Positions 1 to 8,542 of a stretch of 40,091 bases of DNA are shown one piece after another. Position 1 is the stretch's first letter. Each line of letters begins with the position of its first letter. The notes beneath the pieces are model-generated. The model ran no database searches, was not told where the DNA came from, and was given only the letters and a program-made list of their open reading frames with translations. This stretch comes from Clostridiales bacterium (GTDB lineage Bacteria; Bacillota; Clostridia; Caldicoprobacterales; UBA3941), in the NCBI GenBank assembly GCA_012518075.1, contig JAAYTG010000097.1, positions 1 through 40,091 on the forward strand, given 5' to 3'. A program made the position numbers and the translations under genes.

Positions 1-1
1 T

Positions 2-103
2 AATTACAAGTTTATCTACCATAACAAAAAAGCGACTGCAGAGATAGGGAGAAATGTTTTGTGGAAATATGAACTTACAATTAAAGATAATAAAAAAGTG
101 TGA
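2..103 (+). CDS. 3' end of an unidentified protein gene (truncated by window edge)
   Basis: An open frame of 33 codons runs from the left edge to a TGA at 101-103 and is followed at once by a strong terminator hairpin, which is the position expected for the end of a gene. The visible tail is lysine-rich and ends WKYELTIKDNKKV. I do not recognise the family, and too little is present to assign a function. The stop codon lies inside the terminator stem. It could be chance, but the terminator beside it argues that some gene ends here. Confidence 0.45.
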   Translation, partial: NYKFIYHNKKATAEIGRNVLWKYELTIKDNKKV

Positions 104-133
104 GCAAATATCATCCAATGCTCACCTTTTTTT
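100..133 (+). terminator. Rho-independent terminator of the upstream gene
   Basis: A perfect 7-bp stem GTGAGCA (100-106) / TGCTCAC (119-125) with a 12-nt loop is followed by a run of seven T (127-133). It separates the unknown upstream gene from the ger operon. Confidence 0.8.
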
Positions 134-227
134 GTAAATTATACCGAACAATTCTAAGGGAACATAAGTGAATATCTAGTGTAAGTATTTAGATAGAAAC
201 TTGAATTCATAAGACTTTAGCGAGCTT

Positions 228-257
228 TGAATAAATGCTTTGTTTTTGTGTAACCTA
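228..257 (+). promoter_or_regulatory. candidate sigma-G promoter of the ger operon (weak)
   Basis: TGAATA at 228-233 fits the sigma-G -35 element (GnATR). Seventeen bases later TAACCTA partly fits the CATnnTA -10. GerA-type operons are known sigma-G targets, which is the main reason to list it. The -10 match is poor, so this is a suggestion only. Confidence 0.25.
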
Positions 258-313
258 ATTATAGAAATATAGGATTATAGGATATAAGATAGAAAGTCCA
301 AGCAGGAGGATAT

Positions 314-1918
314 ATGAGGATTTTAAAGAGGAATACAAATCCCAAAAATTTGGAAAAAATTAATCAAAATGATTCCTCTCACCTAAAGTCTGAGGAAAAG
401 GTAGATATAAGATTATCGGATACTGTAGCGGAGAACCTAGAAAAATTTAAGGCTTTCTTAGAGGAAAGCTCAGATTCGGTACTTAGAGAGTTTAAATTAG
501 GGTCCCAAGGCCTTCCCTGTGCCCTTGTATATATAGATGGTTTGGTTAATGCAAGTGTAGTTAGCGAAAATATAATGAAGGCCTTGATGTATGAGATTAC
601 CATGCTTGAACAAGCTAGTGGTAAGATCATTAATTTAGATAATGCATATGATTATGTAAAAGAACACGCCGTATCAGTAGGAGAAATTACTGAAACCAGT
701 ACCTTGGACAAATGTATGTTAAAGGTAATGTCGGGTGAAGTTGCTCTAATAGTGGAAGGTTCTGATAAAATTCTAATTGTCAATGCTAGAGGATGGGCAG
801 CCAGAGGGATATCCAAACCTGATACAGAAGGAACTATTCGCGGGCCCAAAGATGCTTTTACAGAAGGTCTTAGAGTTAACACAGCCTTGTTAAGGAGAAA
901 ATGCAAGGACCCCAACATGGTTATTAAAACCCTGCAATTAGGGCGCAGGAGTAAAACTGATGTATCCTATATATATATAAAAGGAATTACCAATCCAGAG
1001 CTTATAAAAGAGGTAGAGAAGCGACTTGCTCAGATTGACGTAGATGAAATAATAGAAACAGGTCAAATAGAGCAATGGATACAGGATAGTTATCTATCTC
1101 CTTTCCCCCAAGTACAAATTAGCGAGAGACCGGATGTCACTATATCAAACATAATAGAAGGTAGAGTAGCAATACTTGTGGATAATAGCCCTTTTTCAAT
1201 TATTGTTCCTACAGGATTATATCAATTAATGCAATCACCCGAGGATTATTATGATAAATGGATAATAGGTTCATTTTTGCGGACAATTCGATGGGCTGCC
1301 TCCTTGTTAGCTGCTTTTATCCCATCTTTGTATATAGCAGTTATTACATACAATCCCGGCTTTATACCTACTCCCCTGGCTTTAGCCATAGCAGCAAATA
1401 GGACCAATATACCCTTTCCTGCATTTATAGAAGTGCTACTTATGGAACTTACCATTGAACTTTTAAGAGAATCTGGTGCCAGATTACCCAATGCTATAGG
1501 GCAAACCATCGGTATAGTGGGAGGTATAGTAATCGGGGATGCAGCGGTAAGAGCAGGGATAACCAGTCCTTCTATGGTTTTATTGGTATCAATTACGGCA
1601 ATAGCTTCATTTGTAATCCCCACCTACAGCGCCGCTATTGGCCTAAGGTTAATTAGATTCCCACTTATGATATTAGCCGCTACACTTGGCCTTTATGGAG
1701 TGGCGTTAGGTTTTATTGCGGTAAATATTCACCTAGTTAACCTCAAAAGCTTTGGTTTTGATTATATGACTCCTCAAGCACCTTTTATTACACTAGACAC
1801 AAAGGATTGGATCTTGCGTCTGCCACAGCATTTATTAAGGAGTAGACCCATTAGTATTCATCCTATAGATATTGATCGGATGGGTCAAGATTCCTATAAG
1901 GAGAGAAAGAATGCTTAA
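314..1918 (+). CDS. gerKA: spore germinant receptor A subunit (GerA family)
   Basis: The 534-aa protein is the A subunit of an inner-spore-membrane nutrient germinant receptor. It works with the B and C subunits encoded next to it to sense germinants and trigger spore ion and dipicolinate release. The soluble N-terminal half (about residues 30-300) carries the family signature GLPCALVYIDGLVN (about 67) and the RGPKDAF...LRVNTALLRRK segment (about 180-195). From about residue 316 on there are several hydrophobic membrane segments, with the conserved ESGARLPNAIGQTIGIVGG stretch near 390. A GGAGG Shine-Dalgarno sits 5-6 nt before ATG 314. The stop overlaps the start of the next gene by 8 nt (ATGCTTAA), indicating translational coupling. 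The family is certain; which paralogue (gerA, gerK or other) cannot be decided here. Confidence 0.93.
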   Translation: MRILKRNTNPKNLEKINQNDSSHLKSEEKVDIRLSDTVAENLEKFKAFLEESSDSVLREFKLGSQGLPCALVYIDGLVNASVVSENIMKALMYEITMLEQASGKIINLDNAYDYVKEHAVSVGEITETSTLDKCMLKVMSGEVALIVEGSDKILIVNARGWAARGISKPDTEGTIRGPKDAFTEGLRVNTALLRRKCKDPNMVIKTLQLGRRSKTDVSYIYIKGITNPELIKEVEKRLAQIDVDEIIETGQIEQWIQDSYLSPFPQVQISERPDVTISNIIEGRVAILVDNSPFSIIVPTGLYQLMQSPEDYYDKWIIGSFLRTIRWAASLLAAFIPSLYIAVITYNPGFIPTPLALAIAANRTNIPFPAFIEVLLMELTIELLRESGARLPNAIGQTIGIVGGIVIGDAAVRAGITSPSMVLLVSITAIASFVIPTYSAAIGLRLIRFPLMILAATLGLYGVALGFIAVNIHLVNLKSFGFDYMTPQAPFITLDTKDWILRLPQHLLRSRPISIHPIDIDRMGQDSYKERKNA

Positions 1919-3008
1919 GAAAAATGAAGGTTTGACTAATTTTCAATGCTCTGCACTACTAGCCTCAACCATAATTGGTGTAGTTGTGATAAGTTTGCCT
2001 AAAACAGCCGCAGTAAGTGCTCAGGAGGGCGCCGTCATATCTACATTAGTAGCTGGACTGTTAACCATTATAATTGCCACATGTATTGCAGCCCTTGGCA
2101 AACGTTTTCACAATAAAACTATCATAGAATATTCAACCTTGCTTCTAGGGAAGAGTCTAGGAATGCTGTTTGGTGCTATAATTATTTTTTACTATATTTT
2201 AGTAGCTAGTATTATCCTAAGAGGTTTTTCAGATTCCTTAAAGAATTTACTCTTAGAGCATACTCCCTTAGAGATTATAATGATTTCCATGCTTTTAACA
2301 GCAACATACCTAACATTAAATGGGATTAGCGGTATCGCAAAGATATCTGAGATATTTCTTCCAATAATTGTGGGGTCACTACTCCTAGTAATTGGATTAA
2401 GTATGAATAACTTTGATTTTGTTAACTTTAGGCCTGTGCTTATGCCTTCCATTTCTTCTGCCATAAAATGTATACCTGACCTAGTTATTGGCTTTCAAGG
2501 ATATGAAATACTTTTTATAATGATTCCTTTTATGCATGATTACCGAAAGGTAATTCCATACACTGTTGTAGGGGTGGCAATTCCTGTCATACTATATACC
2601 TTACTAGTTGGAATGTCTATTGGAGTTTTTGGAGTACATATAACCCAGCAGCTAAATTATCCTACTATAACATTAGCAGAAACTATCACATTTCCAGGAG
2701 CTTTTATGGAGCGTTTTGATATTTTATTTGTTATACTATGGATTATAGCCGCCTTTACTACTATAGCCAACCTATATTATATGGCTTCATTGACCAGTAT
2801 ACGCCTGTTAGGATTACGACATTATAAGGTCTCTATATATCTCTTGTCTCCTGTAATATACATAGCTGCGATACTGCCACAAAACACACTGGAGATAAGA
2901 AAGGTTACTATGTTAGCTGGATACATAGGTATAGCTATTTCATTTATTACTATAGGCCTACTATTTTTATCATGGATATCGGGTAAAAGGGAGAAAGAAA
3001 ATGTATAA
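1911..3008 (+). CDS. gerKB: spore germinant receptor B subunit (GerAB/amino-acid permease-like)
   Basis: This 365-aa polytopic membrane protein of the spore-permease family (APC superfamily fold) is the likely germinant-binding subunit of the receptor. It begins MLKKNEGLTNFQCSALLAST, typical of GerAB proteins, and shows about ten hydrophobic segments through the whole length with almost no soluble domain. The longest open frame starts 13 codons earlier at 1872. ATG 1911 is preferred because AGGAGAG lies at 1898-1904 just before it and the homologous N-terminus begins there. The gene overlaps gerKA at its 5' end and gerKC at its 3' end (ATGTATAA), so all three are likely made in balanced amounts from one sporulation transcript. 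Confidence 0.92.
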   Translation: MLKKNEGLTNFQCSALLASTIIGVVVISLPKTAAVSAQEGAVISTLVAGLLTIIIATCIAALGKRFHNKTIIEYSTLLLGKSLGMLFGAIIIFYYILVASIILRGFSDSLKNLLLEHTPLEIIMISMLLTATYLTLNGISGIAKISEIFLPIIVGSLLLVIGLSMNNFDFVNFRPVLMPSISSAIKCIPDLVIGFQGYEILFIMIPFMHDYRKVIPYTVVGVAIPVILYTLLVGMSIGVFGVHITQQLNYPTITLAETITFPGAFMERFDILFVILWIIAAFTTIANLYYMASLTSIRLLGLRHYKVSIYLLSPVIYIAAILPQNTLEIRKVTMLAGYIGIAISFITIGLLFLSWISGKREKENV

Positions 3009-4128
3009 ACGGATTCTATTAATATGTTTGATTAGCTTTTGTATGCTTATCATACCGGGATGTTGGGACCGGATTGAGATCGAGCGAAATGCTTTTATCC
3101 TAGGTTTAGGTATAGACTTAAGTGATGATCAACTTCTTATAACTTACCAAATTGCTTTACTCGATGCTTTTAAAGGAGAGGGTGGCGAGCAATCTAAATC
3201 TACTCAGCAAATAAGCATTGTAGCAGATAGTCTCTCTGAAGCTACCAAGGATTTACTGAGTTTTTTCGGGAATATGCCTAATTTCTCTCATTGTAAACTT
3301 ATAGTTTTTGGTGAAAAATATGCTAAAAAAGGCATAAGTGATAGCTTGGACTTTCTCTTTAGGGAAACAGACATGCGAAGAGTAACTTCGGTATGCGTAG
3401 CTGATGGAGAAGCAAAAGAGATACTTAATATTGAGCCTAAGACTGCTCCATCATCGGCCATAGTTATAGATCAAATAATAACTCAAAATTCCCTCAGCAA
3501 TTCAGACATTTTTCCTTTTCAAGATATTGGGTATATTCATCATAATTTTGTAAGGGGATCGGATATTGGCTTGGCCAAGGTATCTGTAGATAAAGGTATT
3601 GTTAAGGTATCAGGTGCCGGTTTATTTAAGGATTATAAATTGATAGGATGGTATACAGATCACGAAGTAACAGGACTGCGTTTTATCTTAGGAGAGCTAA
3701 AGGAAGGTTATCATAGTGTGCATTTGCCCTGGGATGAGGGAGATAGAATTACTATGAATGCATACAACATTAATGCATCCACTATTCCTAAAATTACGGA
3801 TGGAAATATAGTAGTGAAATCCAGAATACTTATAGAGGGAGATATAACTGAAATTGGGAATCCTGTTTTAGTTAACACATCAGAAAGATTGATTAAGTAC
3901 TGGCAAAAGGCCATAGAGGATGATATTCGCTCTACTATAAATTCAGTCTACAAAAAAGGACGAGATATTTATGGTGTGGATGCTTTTGAATTTGATCAGA
4001 AAATCGAAAGCTATTATCCTGAGTTTTGGAAAAAAAATAAAGATAACTGGGATGAACTATTTAAAACTGTGGAATTAGACTTAGAGATAGATGTAAAATT
4101 GAGGAGGCTAGGTATCATCGAACCATAG
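3001..4128 (+). CDS. gerKC: spore germinant receptor C subunit, lipoprotein (GerAC family)
   Basis: The 375-aa lipoprotein is the third subunit of the receptor. A hydrophobic signal peptide (residues 3-20) ends in the lipobox IPGC with the acylated cysteine at residue 21, followed by WDRIEIERNAFILGLGIDL, the hallmark start of GerAC mature proteins. The rest is a soluble alpha/beta protein (about residues 25-370) expected on the outer face of the inner spore membrane. It ends with the LDLEIDVKLRRLGII motif common at the family C-terminus. Its ATG lies 8 nt inside gerKB with GGGAGAAAG before it. Length is normal. No terminator is visible between its stop and the convergent small gene, only 10 nt away. 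Confidence 0.93.
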   Translation: MYKRILLICLISFCMLIIPGCWDRIEIERNAFILGLGIDLSDDQLLITYQIALLDAFKGEGGEQSKSTQQISIVADSLSEATKDLLSFFGNMPNFSHCKLIVFGEKYAKKGISDSLDFLFRETDMRRVTSVCVADGEAKEILNIEPKTAPSSAIVIDQIITQNSLSNSDIFPFQDIGYIHHNFVRGSDIGLAKVSVDKGIVKVSGAGLFKDYKLIGWYTDHEVTGLRFILGELKEGYHSVHLPWDEGDRITMNAYNINASTIPKITDGNIVVKSRILIEGDITEIGNPVLVNTSERLIKYWQKAIEDDIRSTINSVYKKGRDIYGVDAFEFDQKIESYYPEFWKKNKDNWDELFKTVELDLEIDVKLRRLGIIEP

Positions 4129-4138
4129 CTTATCACAA

Positions 4139-4351
4139 TCAGAGAAACAGTCTTACTATAAATAATCCTATTCCTATAGTTACATATGCAATAGACCCAA
4201 ACTTTGCAATCATTGCTTCTTTAGGGAATTCTTCCTGCAAGTGTTGTGTGTTCTGAAAAATGAACAATCCTAATGCTGAAATTATAAAGAGAAACTCAGC
4301 ATAATAAGAAATTATGGATTCTAAGTAATCCATTAAAATAGTAATTGACAT
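4139..4351 (-). CDS. small two-helix membrane protein (possibly CLC_0170 family)
   Basis: This 70-aa protein has two hydrophobic helices (about residues 17-32 and 53-70) separated by a charged stretch QHLQEEFPKEAMIAKFG. Start ATG 4351 is chosen because AAAGGTGG stands about 7 nt upstream; a longer frame begins at 4405 but lacks a ribosome site. It is convergent with gerKC and only 10 nt from it. I recall small membrane proteins of this shape next to clostridial ger operons (CLC_0170 family), so a link to germination is possible, but this rests on memory of the family and on position. No enzymatic motif is visible. Confidence 0.65.
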   Translation of the reverse strand: MSITILMDYLESIISYYAEFLFIISALGLFIFQNTQHLQEEFPKEAMIAKFGSIAYVTIGIGLFIVRLFL

Positions 4352-4397
4352 AATTAATCCACCTTTTATATAGTAATAAAATAACTTCTCTATAGTA

Positions 4398-4427
4398 TTG
4401 GACAAGTAATGAACTTCCTACTATAAT
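4398..4427 (+). promoter_or_regulatory. sigma-A type promoter for miaB-mutS-mutL
   Basis: TTGGAC (4398-4403), an 18-nt spacer and TATAAT (4422-4427) lie about 50 nt upstream of the miaB start, with no other gene between. The -10 is perfect and the -35 matches at four of six positions. Confidence 0.6.
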
Positions 4428-4476
4428 ATTGTTTAACAAAAACATAAAAATATGAATTTTAAAGGTGGAGAAAATC

Positions 4477-5886
4477 TTGAGCAATAGAAAGACCGTAGAT
4501 ATATCTAAAGAAGAAATTCAAGAGCAAAAAGAATATATTGATAATATAAAAGAGCTTATAAAGGGAAGAAGCTTAAAATATCATATTATAACCTATGGGT
4601 GTCAAATGAACATTCACGATTCCGAGAAGTTGGCTGGCATGCTTAATTCTATGGGATACACCGAGACTTCAGATCAGGCTGAAGCGGATCTTATACTCTT
4701 TAACACCTGTTGTGTAAGGGAAAATGCCGAGCACAGGGTATATGGGAATGTTGGGGCTCTTTACCTCAATAAACAGCAGAATCCTAATCTTATTATAGGT
4801 ATATGCGGCTGCATGATGCAACAAAGGGATGTTTCAGACTACATAACTAAGAAATTTCCTTTTGTGGATTTAATCTTTGGAACTCATAATTTGCATCGCT
4901 TTCCCAAACTCCTTCTTGAGGCAATGGACTCTCGTCAAACAGTTGTTGAAGTATTGGATGAAGAAGGTCGTATTGTTGAGAATGTTCCAATAATAAGAAA
5001 TCTAGGAGTAACGGCTTGGACAACGATAATGTATGGATGTGATAATTTCTGTAGTTATTGTATAGTCCCCTATGTTCGTGGCAGGGAGAGAAGTAGGCAG
5101 CCCTCCGATATATTGGATGAAATTAATCAGTTGGCAGAAGAAGGCTATAAAGAGGTGACTTTACTAGGCCAAAATGTTAACTCCTATGGTAAGGACTTTA
5201 ATGAGCCCTATTATTTTTCTAATTTGCTCAGATACATAGATAGGGTAGATGGCATCGAAAGGATTAGATTTATGACATCCCACCCAAAGGATCTTTCCAA
5301 GGATTTAATCCTAGCCATGGCAGAATCTGAAAAGGTATGTGAGCATTTGCATCTTCCTATCCAATCAGGTAGCAATAGAATTCTAAAGCAAATGAATCGG
5401 GGCTATAGTCGTGAGAATTATCTAGAACTAGTTAATGAGATCCGGCACCAGATTCCCAATATTGCCATTACTACCGATATTATTGTAGGATTCCCAGGTG
5501 AGACTGAGGAGGATTTTGCTGATACTTTGGACATGGTTGAAAAAGTCAGGTATGATTCAGCTTTTACCTTTATATACTCTCAGAGGACTGGAACCCCTGC
5601 AGCTAAGATGAGTAAGCAAATAGATGAGAATATAAAGAAGGAAAGGCTTCAAAAACTAATGGATGTACAGGGCAAAATAAGCAAAGAAATCAACGATAAA
5701 GCTCATGACACTATTGTTGACGTATTGGTAGAAGGGCTGAGCAAAAAGAGAGATGATATGTATACTGGTAGAACCCCTCAAAATAAGCTGGTAAATTTTG
5801 CAGCGGATCATAATACAATAGGCAATATAGTAAAGGTAAAAATCACTCAGCCTAAAACTTGGACACTTGAAGGAATCATGATATAA
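4477..5886 (+). CDS. miaB: tRNA-2-methylthio-N6-dimethylallyladenosine synthase
   Basis: MiaB is a radical-SAM methylthiotransferase that converts i6A37 to ms2i6A37 in tRNAs reading UNN codons. The N-terminal domain binds an auxiliary Fe-S cluster through C42 (YGCQMN), C78 (NTCC) and C112 (CGCM). The radical-SAM cluster is C188, C192 and C195 (CDNFCSYC), followed by VRGRERSR. A C-terminal TRAM domain occupies about residues 405-469. I choose TTG 4477 because AAAGGTGG (4461-4468) precedes it by 8 nt; the GTG at 4465 lies inside that ribosome site. This gives 469 aa, slightly long at the N-terminus as in other clostridia. It leads the operon that also carries miaA, which makes its substrate. 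Confidence 0.95.
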   Translation: MSNRKTVDISKEEIQEQKEYIDNIKELIKGRSLKYHIITYGCQMNIHDSEKLAGMLNSMGYTETSDQAEADLILFNTCCVRENAEHRVYGNVGALYLNKQQNPNLIIGICGCMMQQRDVSDYITKKFPFVDLIFGTHNLHRFPKLLLEAMDSRQTVVEVLDEEGRIVENVPIIRNLGVTAWTTIMYGCDNFCSYCIVPYVRGRERSRQPSDILDEINQLAEEGYKEVTLLGQNVNSYGKDFNEPYYFSNLLRYIDRVDGIERIRFMTSHPKDLSKDLILAMAESEKVCEHLHLPIQSGSNRILKQMNRGYSRENYLELVNEIRHQIPNIAITTDIIVGFPGETEEDFADTLDMVEKVRYDSAFTFIYSQRTGTPAAKMSKQIDENIKKERLQKLMDVQGKISKEINDKAHDTIVDVLVEGLSKKRDDMYTGRTPQNKLVNFAADHNTIGNIVKVKITQPKTWTLEGIMI

Positions 5887-5921
5887 TAGATGAAGATAAG
5901 TATACTAACGGGAGGGTTTTT

Positions 5922-8531
5922 ATGGCCAAATTAACCCCAATGATGCAACAATACATGCAGATTAAAGAGCAAAATAAAGATGCTCTTCTTTTTTTTAGAT
6001 TAGGTGATTTTTATGAAATGTTCTTCCAAGACGCTGAAATAGCCTCAAAGGAATTAGAGATTACCCTAACAAGTAGGGACTGCGGTTTATCTGAAAGGGC
6101 TCCTATGTGTGGAGTGCCTTATCATGCAGCTGAAGGCTATATAGCTAAGCTAATTGAAAAAGGATATAAGGTAGCTGTATGTGAACAAATTCAGGATCCT
6201 GCTGAGGCAAAGGGCATTGTTGAGCGAGATGTGGTTAGAATAATTACCCCAGGCACTTTATTGGAAACGTCTATGTTAGACGAAAGAAGTAACAACTATA
6301 TACTAGCAATCTTTAGGGATGATAATGTGTTTGGCCTATCGTGGGCAGATATATCCACCGGTGAGTTTAATATTAGTCAAATATCAGAAGAGAAAGCCTT
6401 GGAAAAGGCCAGGGATATTATATCTGGTATAACACCCCGAGAGATAATTACACCAAGAGATGATGAAGTTGAATCTAAAGTTTTTGATATGGTTAACAAT
6501 CCACACGATGTTACTTCTACTCCATATGATATATGGGCATTCCAATATGATATAGCCTATCAAAAACTCATAGATCATTTTAATGTGCATTCATTAGAAG
6601 GATTCGGATGCCAACATATGAACATTGGTATTTGTGCCGCCGGTGCTCTACTTGGTTATCTAAACGATACCCAAAAAACATTATTGAAACATATCACATC
6701 TATCAAGCCTTATCAGACTCAATCATCGATGGTGTTAGATATCTCTACTCGCAGAAATCTCGAACTAACTGAGACCATACGGGGAAAAAGCAAAAAAGGA
6801 TCATTGCTTTGGCTACTTGACAAATCCAATACAGCCATGGGTGGACGTCTTTTAAGACAATGGATACAGCAACCCCTCACTAAATCCAATCAAATTATGG
6901 ATAGATTGGATGGGGTGGAGGAATTGGTTGAAAATCCCATAGCTATGGAGGAGCTAAAAGATAAACTAAAAAAGATTTATGACCTAGAGCGGCTAGTGGG
7001 CAGGGTTGCCTATGGGAATGCAAATGCTAGGGATCTAATATCCCTTAAGCAGTCCCTTGCCGTACTACCAACAATAAAAAATGTATTAGCAGATTTTAAA
7101 TCTAGGATTCTTAGTGGCTTTTATGCGAATTTGGACTTGCTAGAGGATATATTTGAACTGATAGATTGTTCTATCGACGAAAATCCCCCTATAACCTTAA
7201 GGGATGGTTCTATCATTAAAGATGGCTTTAATGAGCAATTAGATAAATACCGTCTAGCCATGAGCAGGGGCAAGGATTGGTTGGCTGGACTTGAAAAAGA
7301 AGAGAGAGAACGTACTGGCATAAAGAATTTGAAAATTGGATTTAATAAGGTTTTTGGATATTATCTCGATGTTACTAAATCCTATTATGATCTTGTTCCA
7401 GAAAACTATATAAGAAAGCAAACTTTAGCTAACTCGGAAAGATATATAACACCCGAGCTCAAAGAAGTAGAGGATACTATTTTAGGTGCTGAAGAAAAGA
7501 GTGTTACTCTGGAATATAAGCTTTTTGCTGATATTCGAGATAAGATTGCTGATCAAGTGACACGAATACAAAAAACAGCTCATATAATTTCTGCACTAGA
7601 TGTACTATGGGCTTTAGCGAGGGTAGCACTGGAGAATAATTATGTAAGGCCACAAATTGATGATGGAGACACTATTCATATTCGTGATGGGCGTCATCCA
7701 GTTGTAGAAAAGACCTTACCTCATGAGCTATTTGTACCGAACCACACCCACTTGGACAATTCTAACAACCGGGTTGCCATTATAACTGGGCCTAACATGG
7801 CAGGCAAGAGCACATATATGCGGCAAGTAGCTATTATAGTTCTAATGGCGCAGATAGGAAGTTTTGTACCAGCTAGCCAAGCCCGTATAGGAATTGTTGA
7901 TAGAATATTTACTAGAGTGGGGGCATCGGACGATCTGTCTGCAGGCCAAAGTACCTTTATGGTGGAGATGAGTGAATTAGCTAATATACTTAACAATGCT
8001 ACTTCTAAGAGCCTTCTCATCTTAGATGAGATTGGAAGGGGAACTAGTACTTATGATGGGCTAAGCATTGCTTGGGCAGTGGTTGAGTATATTTGCAAAG
8101 AAAAGAATTTAGGATGCAAAACCTTATTCGCCACCCATTACCATGAGTTGACGGATCTTGAGGACAAGGTAGACGGTGTGAAAAACTTTTGTGTTACTGT
8201 AAAGGAACAGGGTAATGATATTATCTTTCTAAGGAAAATAGAAAGAGGAGGGGCTGAAAAGAGTCTTGGTATTCAGGTGGCAAGGTTAGCCGGGCTTCCA
8301 CATCCAGTCATAGACAAGGCTTCAAGAATATTAAGTAGGCTTGAAGAAATAAATATAAATAGGGATAAAAATAGTATTTATATTCAGGAAGAAGACCTAC
8401 AGCTTTCCTTATTTGACAGTAGACCTTCGGGAATCGAAGAGGAGCTTAGAGAGATTGACATACTTAACATAACACCTATGGAAGCTATAAATATATTAAA
8501 CCGCTTAGTTGAGAAATCTAAAAAAAGGTAG
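5922..8531 (+). CDS. mutS: DNA mismatch repair protein MutS
   Basis: The 869-aa MutS recognises mismatches and small loops and recruits MutL using ATP. The mismatch-wedge Phe-x-Glu is F30-Y31-E32 in GDFYEMF. The connector, lever and clamp regions follow. The ATPase has Walker A GPNMAGKS at residues 623-630 and Walker B LLILDE with D702-E703, then the GRGTSTYDG signature and the FATHYHEL switch segment. The C-terminal tail (about 800-869) has the usual helical dimer region. Start ATG 5922 follows GGGAGGG. It lies 35 nt after miaB and 11 nt before mutL, so the genes form one operon. Length is typical of MutS1; all key residues are present. Confidence 0.98.
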   Translation: MAKLTPMMQQYMQIKEQNKDALLFFRLGDFYEMFFQDAEIASKELEITLTSRDCGLSERAPMCGVPYHAAEGYIAKLIEKGYKVAVCEQIQDPAEAKGIVERDVVRIITPGTLLETSMLDERSNNYILAIFRDDNVFGLSWADISTGEFNISQISEEKALEKARDIISGITPREIITPRDDEVESKVFDMVNNPHDVTSTPYDIWAFQYDIAYQKLIDHFNVHSLEGFGCQHMNIGICAAGALLGYLNDTQKTLLKHITSIKPYQTQSSMVLDISTRRNLELTETIRGKSKKGSLLWLLDKSNTAMGGRLLRQWIQQPLTKSNQIMDRLDGVEELVENPIAMEELKDKLKKIYDLERLVGRVAYGNANARDLISLKQSLAVLPTIKNVLADFKSRILSGFYANLDLLEDIFELIDCSIDENPPITLRDGSIIKDGFNEQLDKYRLAMSRGKDWLAGLEKEERERTGIKNLKIGFNKVFGYYLDVTKSYYDLVPENYIRKQTLANSERYITPELKEVEDTILGAEEKSVTLEYKLFADIRDKIADQVTRIQKTAHIISALDVLWALARVALENNYVRPQIDDGDTIHIRDGRHPVVEKTLPHELFVPNHTHLDNSNNRVAIITGPNMAGKSTYMRQVAIIVLMAQIGSFVPASQARIGIVDRIFTRVGASDDLSAGQSTFMVEMSELANILNNATSKSLLILDEIGRGTSTYDGLSIAWAVVEYICKEKNLGCKTLFATHYHELTDLEDKVDGVKNFCVTVKEQGNDIIFLRKIERGGAEKSLGIQVARLAGLPHPVIDKASRILSRLEEININRDKNSIYIQEEDLQLSLFDSRPSGIEEELREIDILNITPMEAINILNRLVEKSKKR

Positions 8532-8542
8532 GGTGCTAGGAT

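Noticed and set aside
240-300. Repeated TATAGGA-like motifs upstream of gerKA as operator repeats
   Set aside because: The units are short, irregular and in very AT-rich DNA; no symmetric structure supports a binding site.
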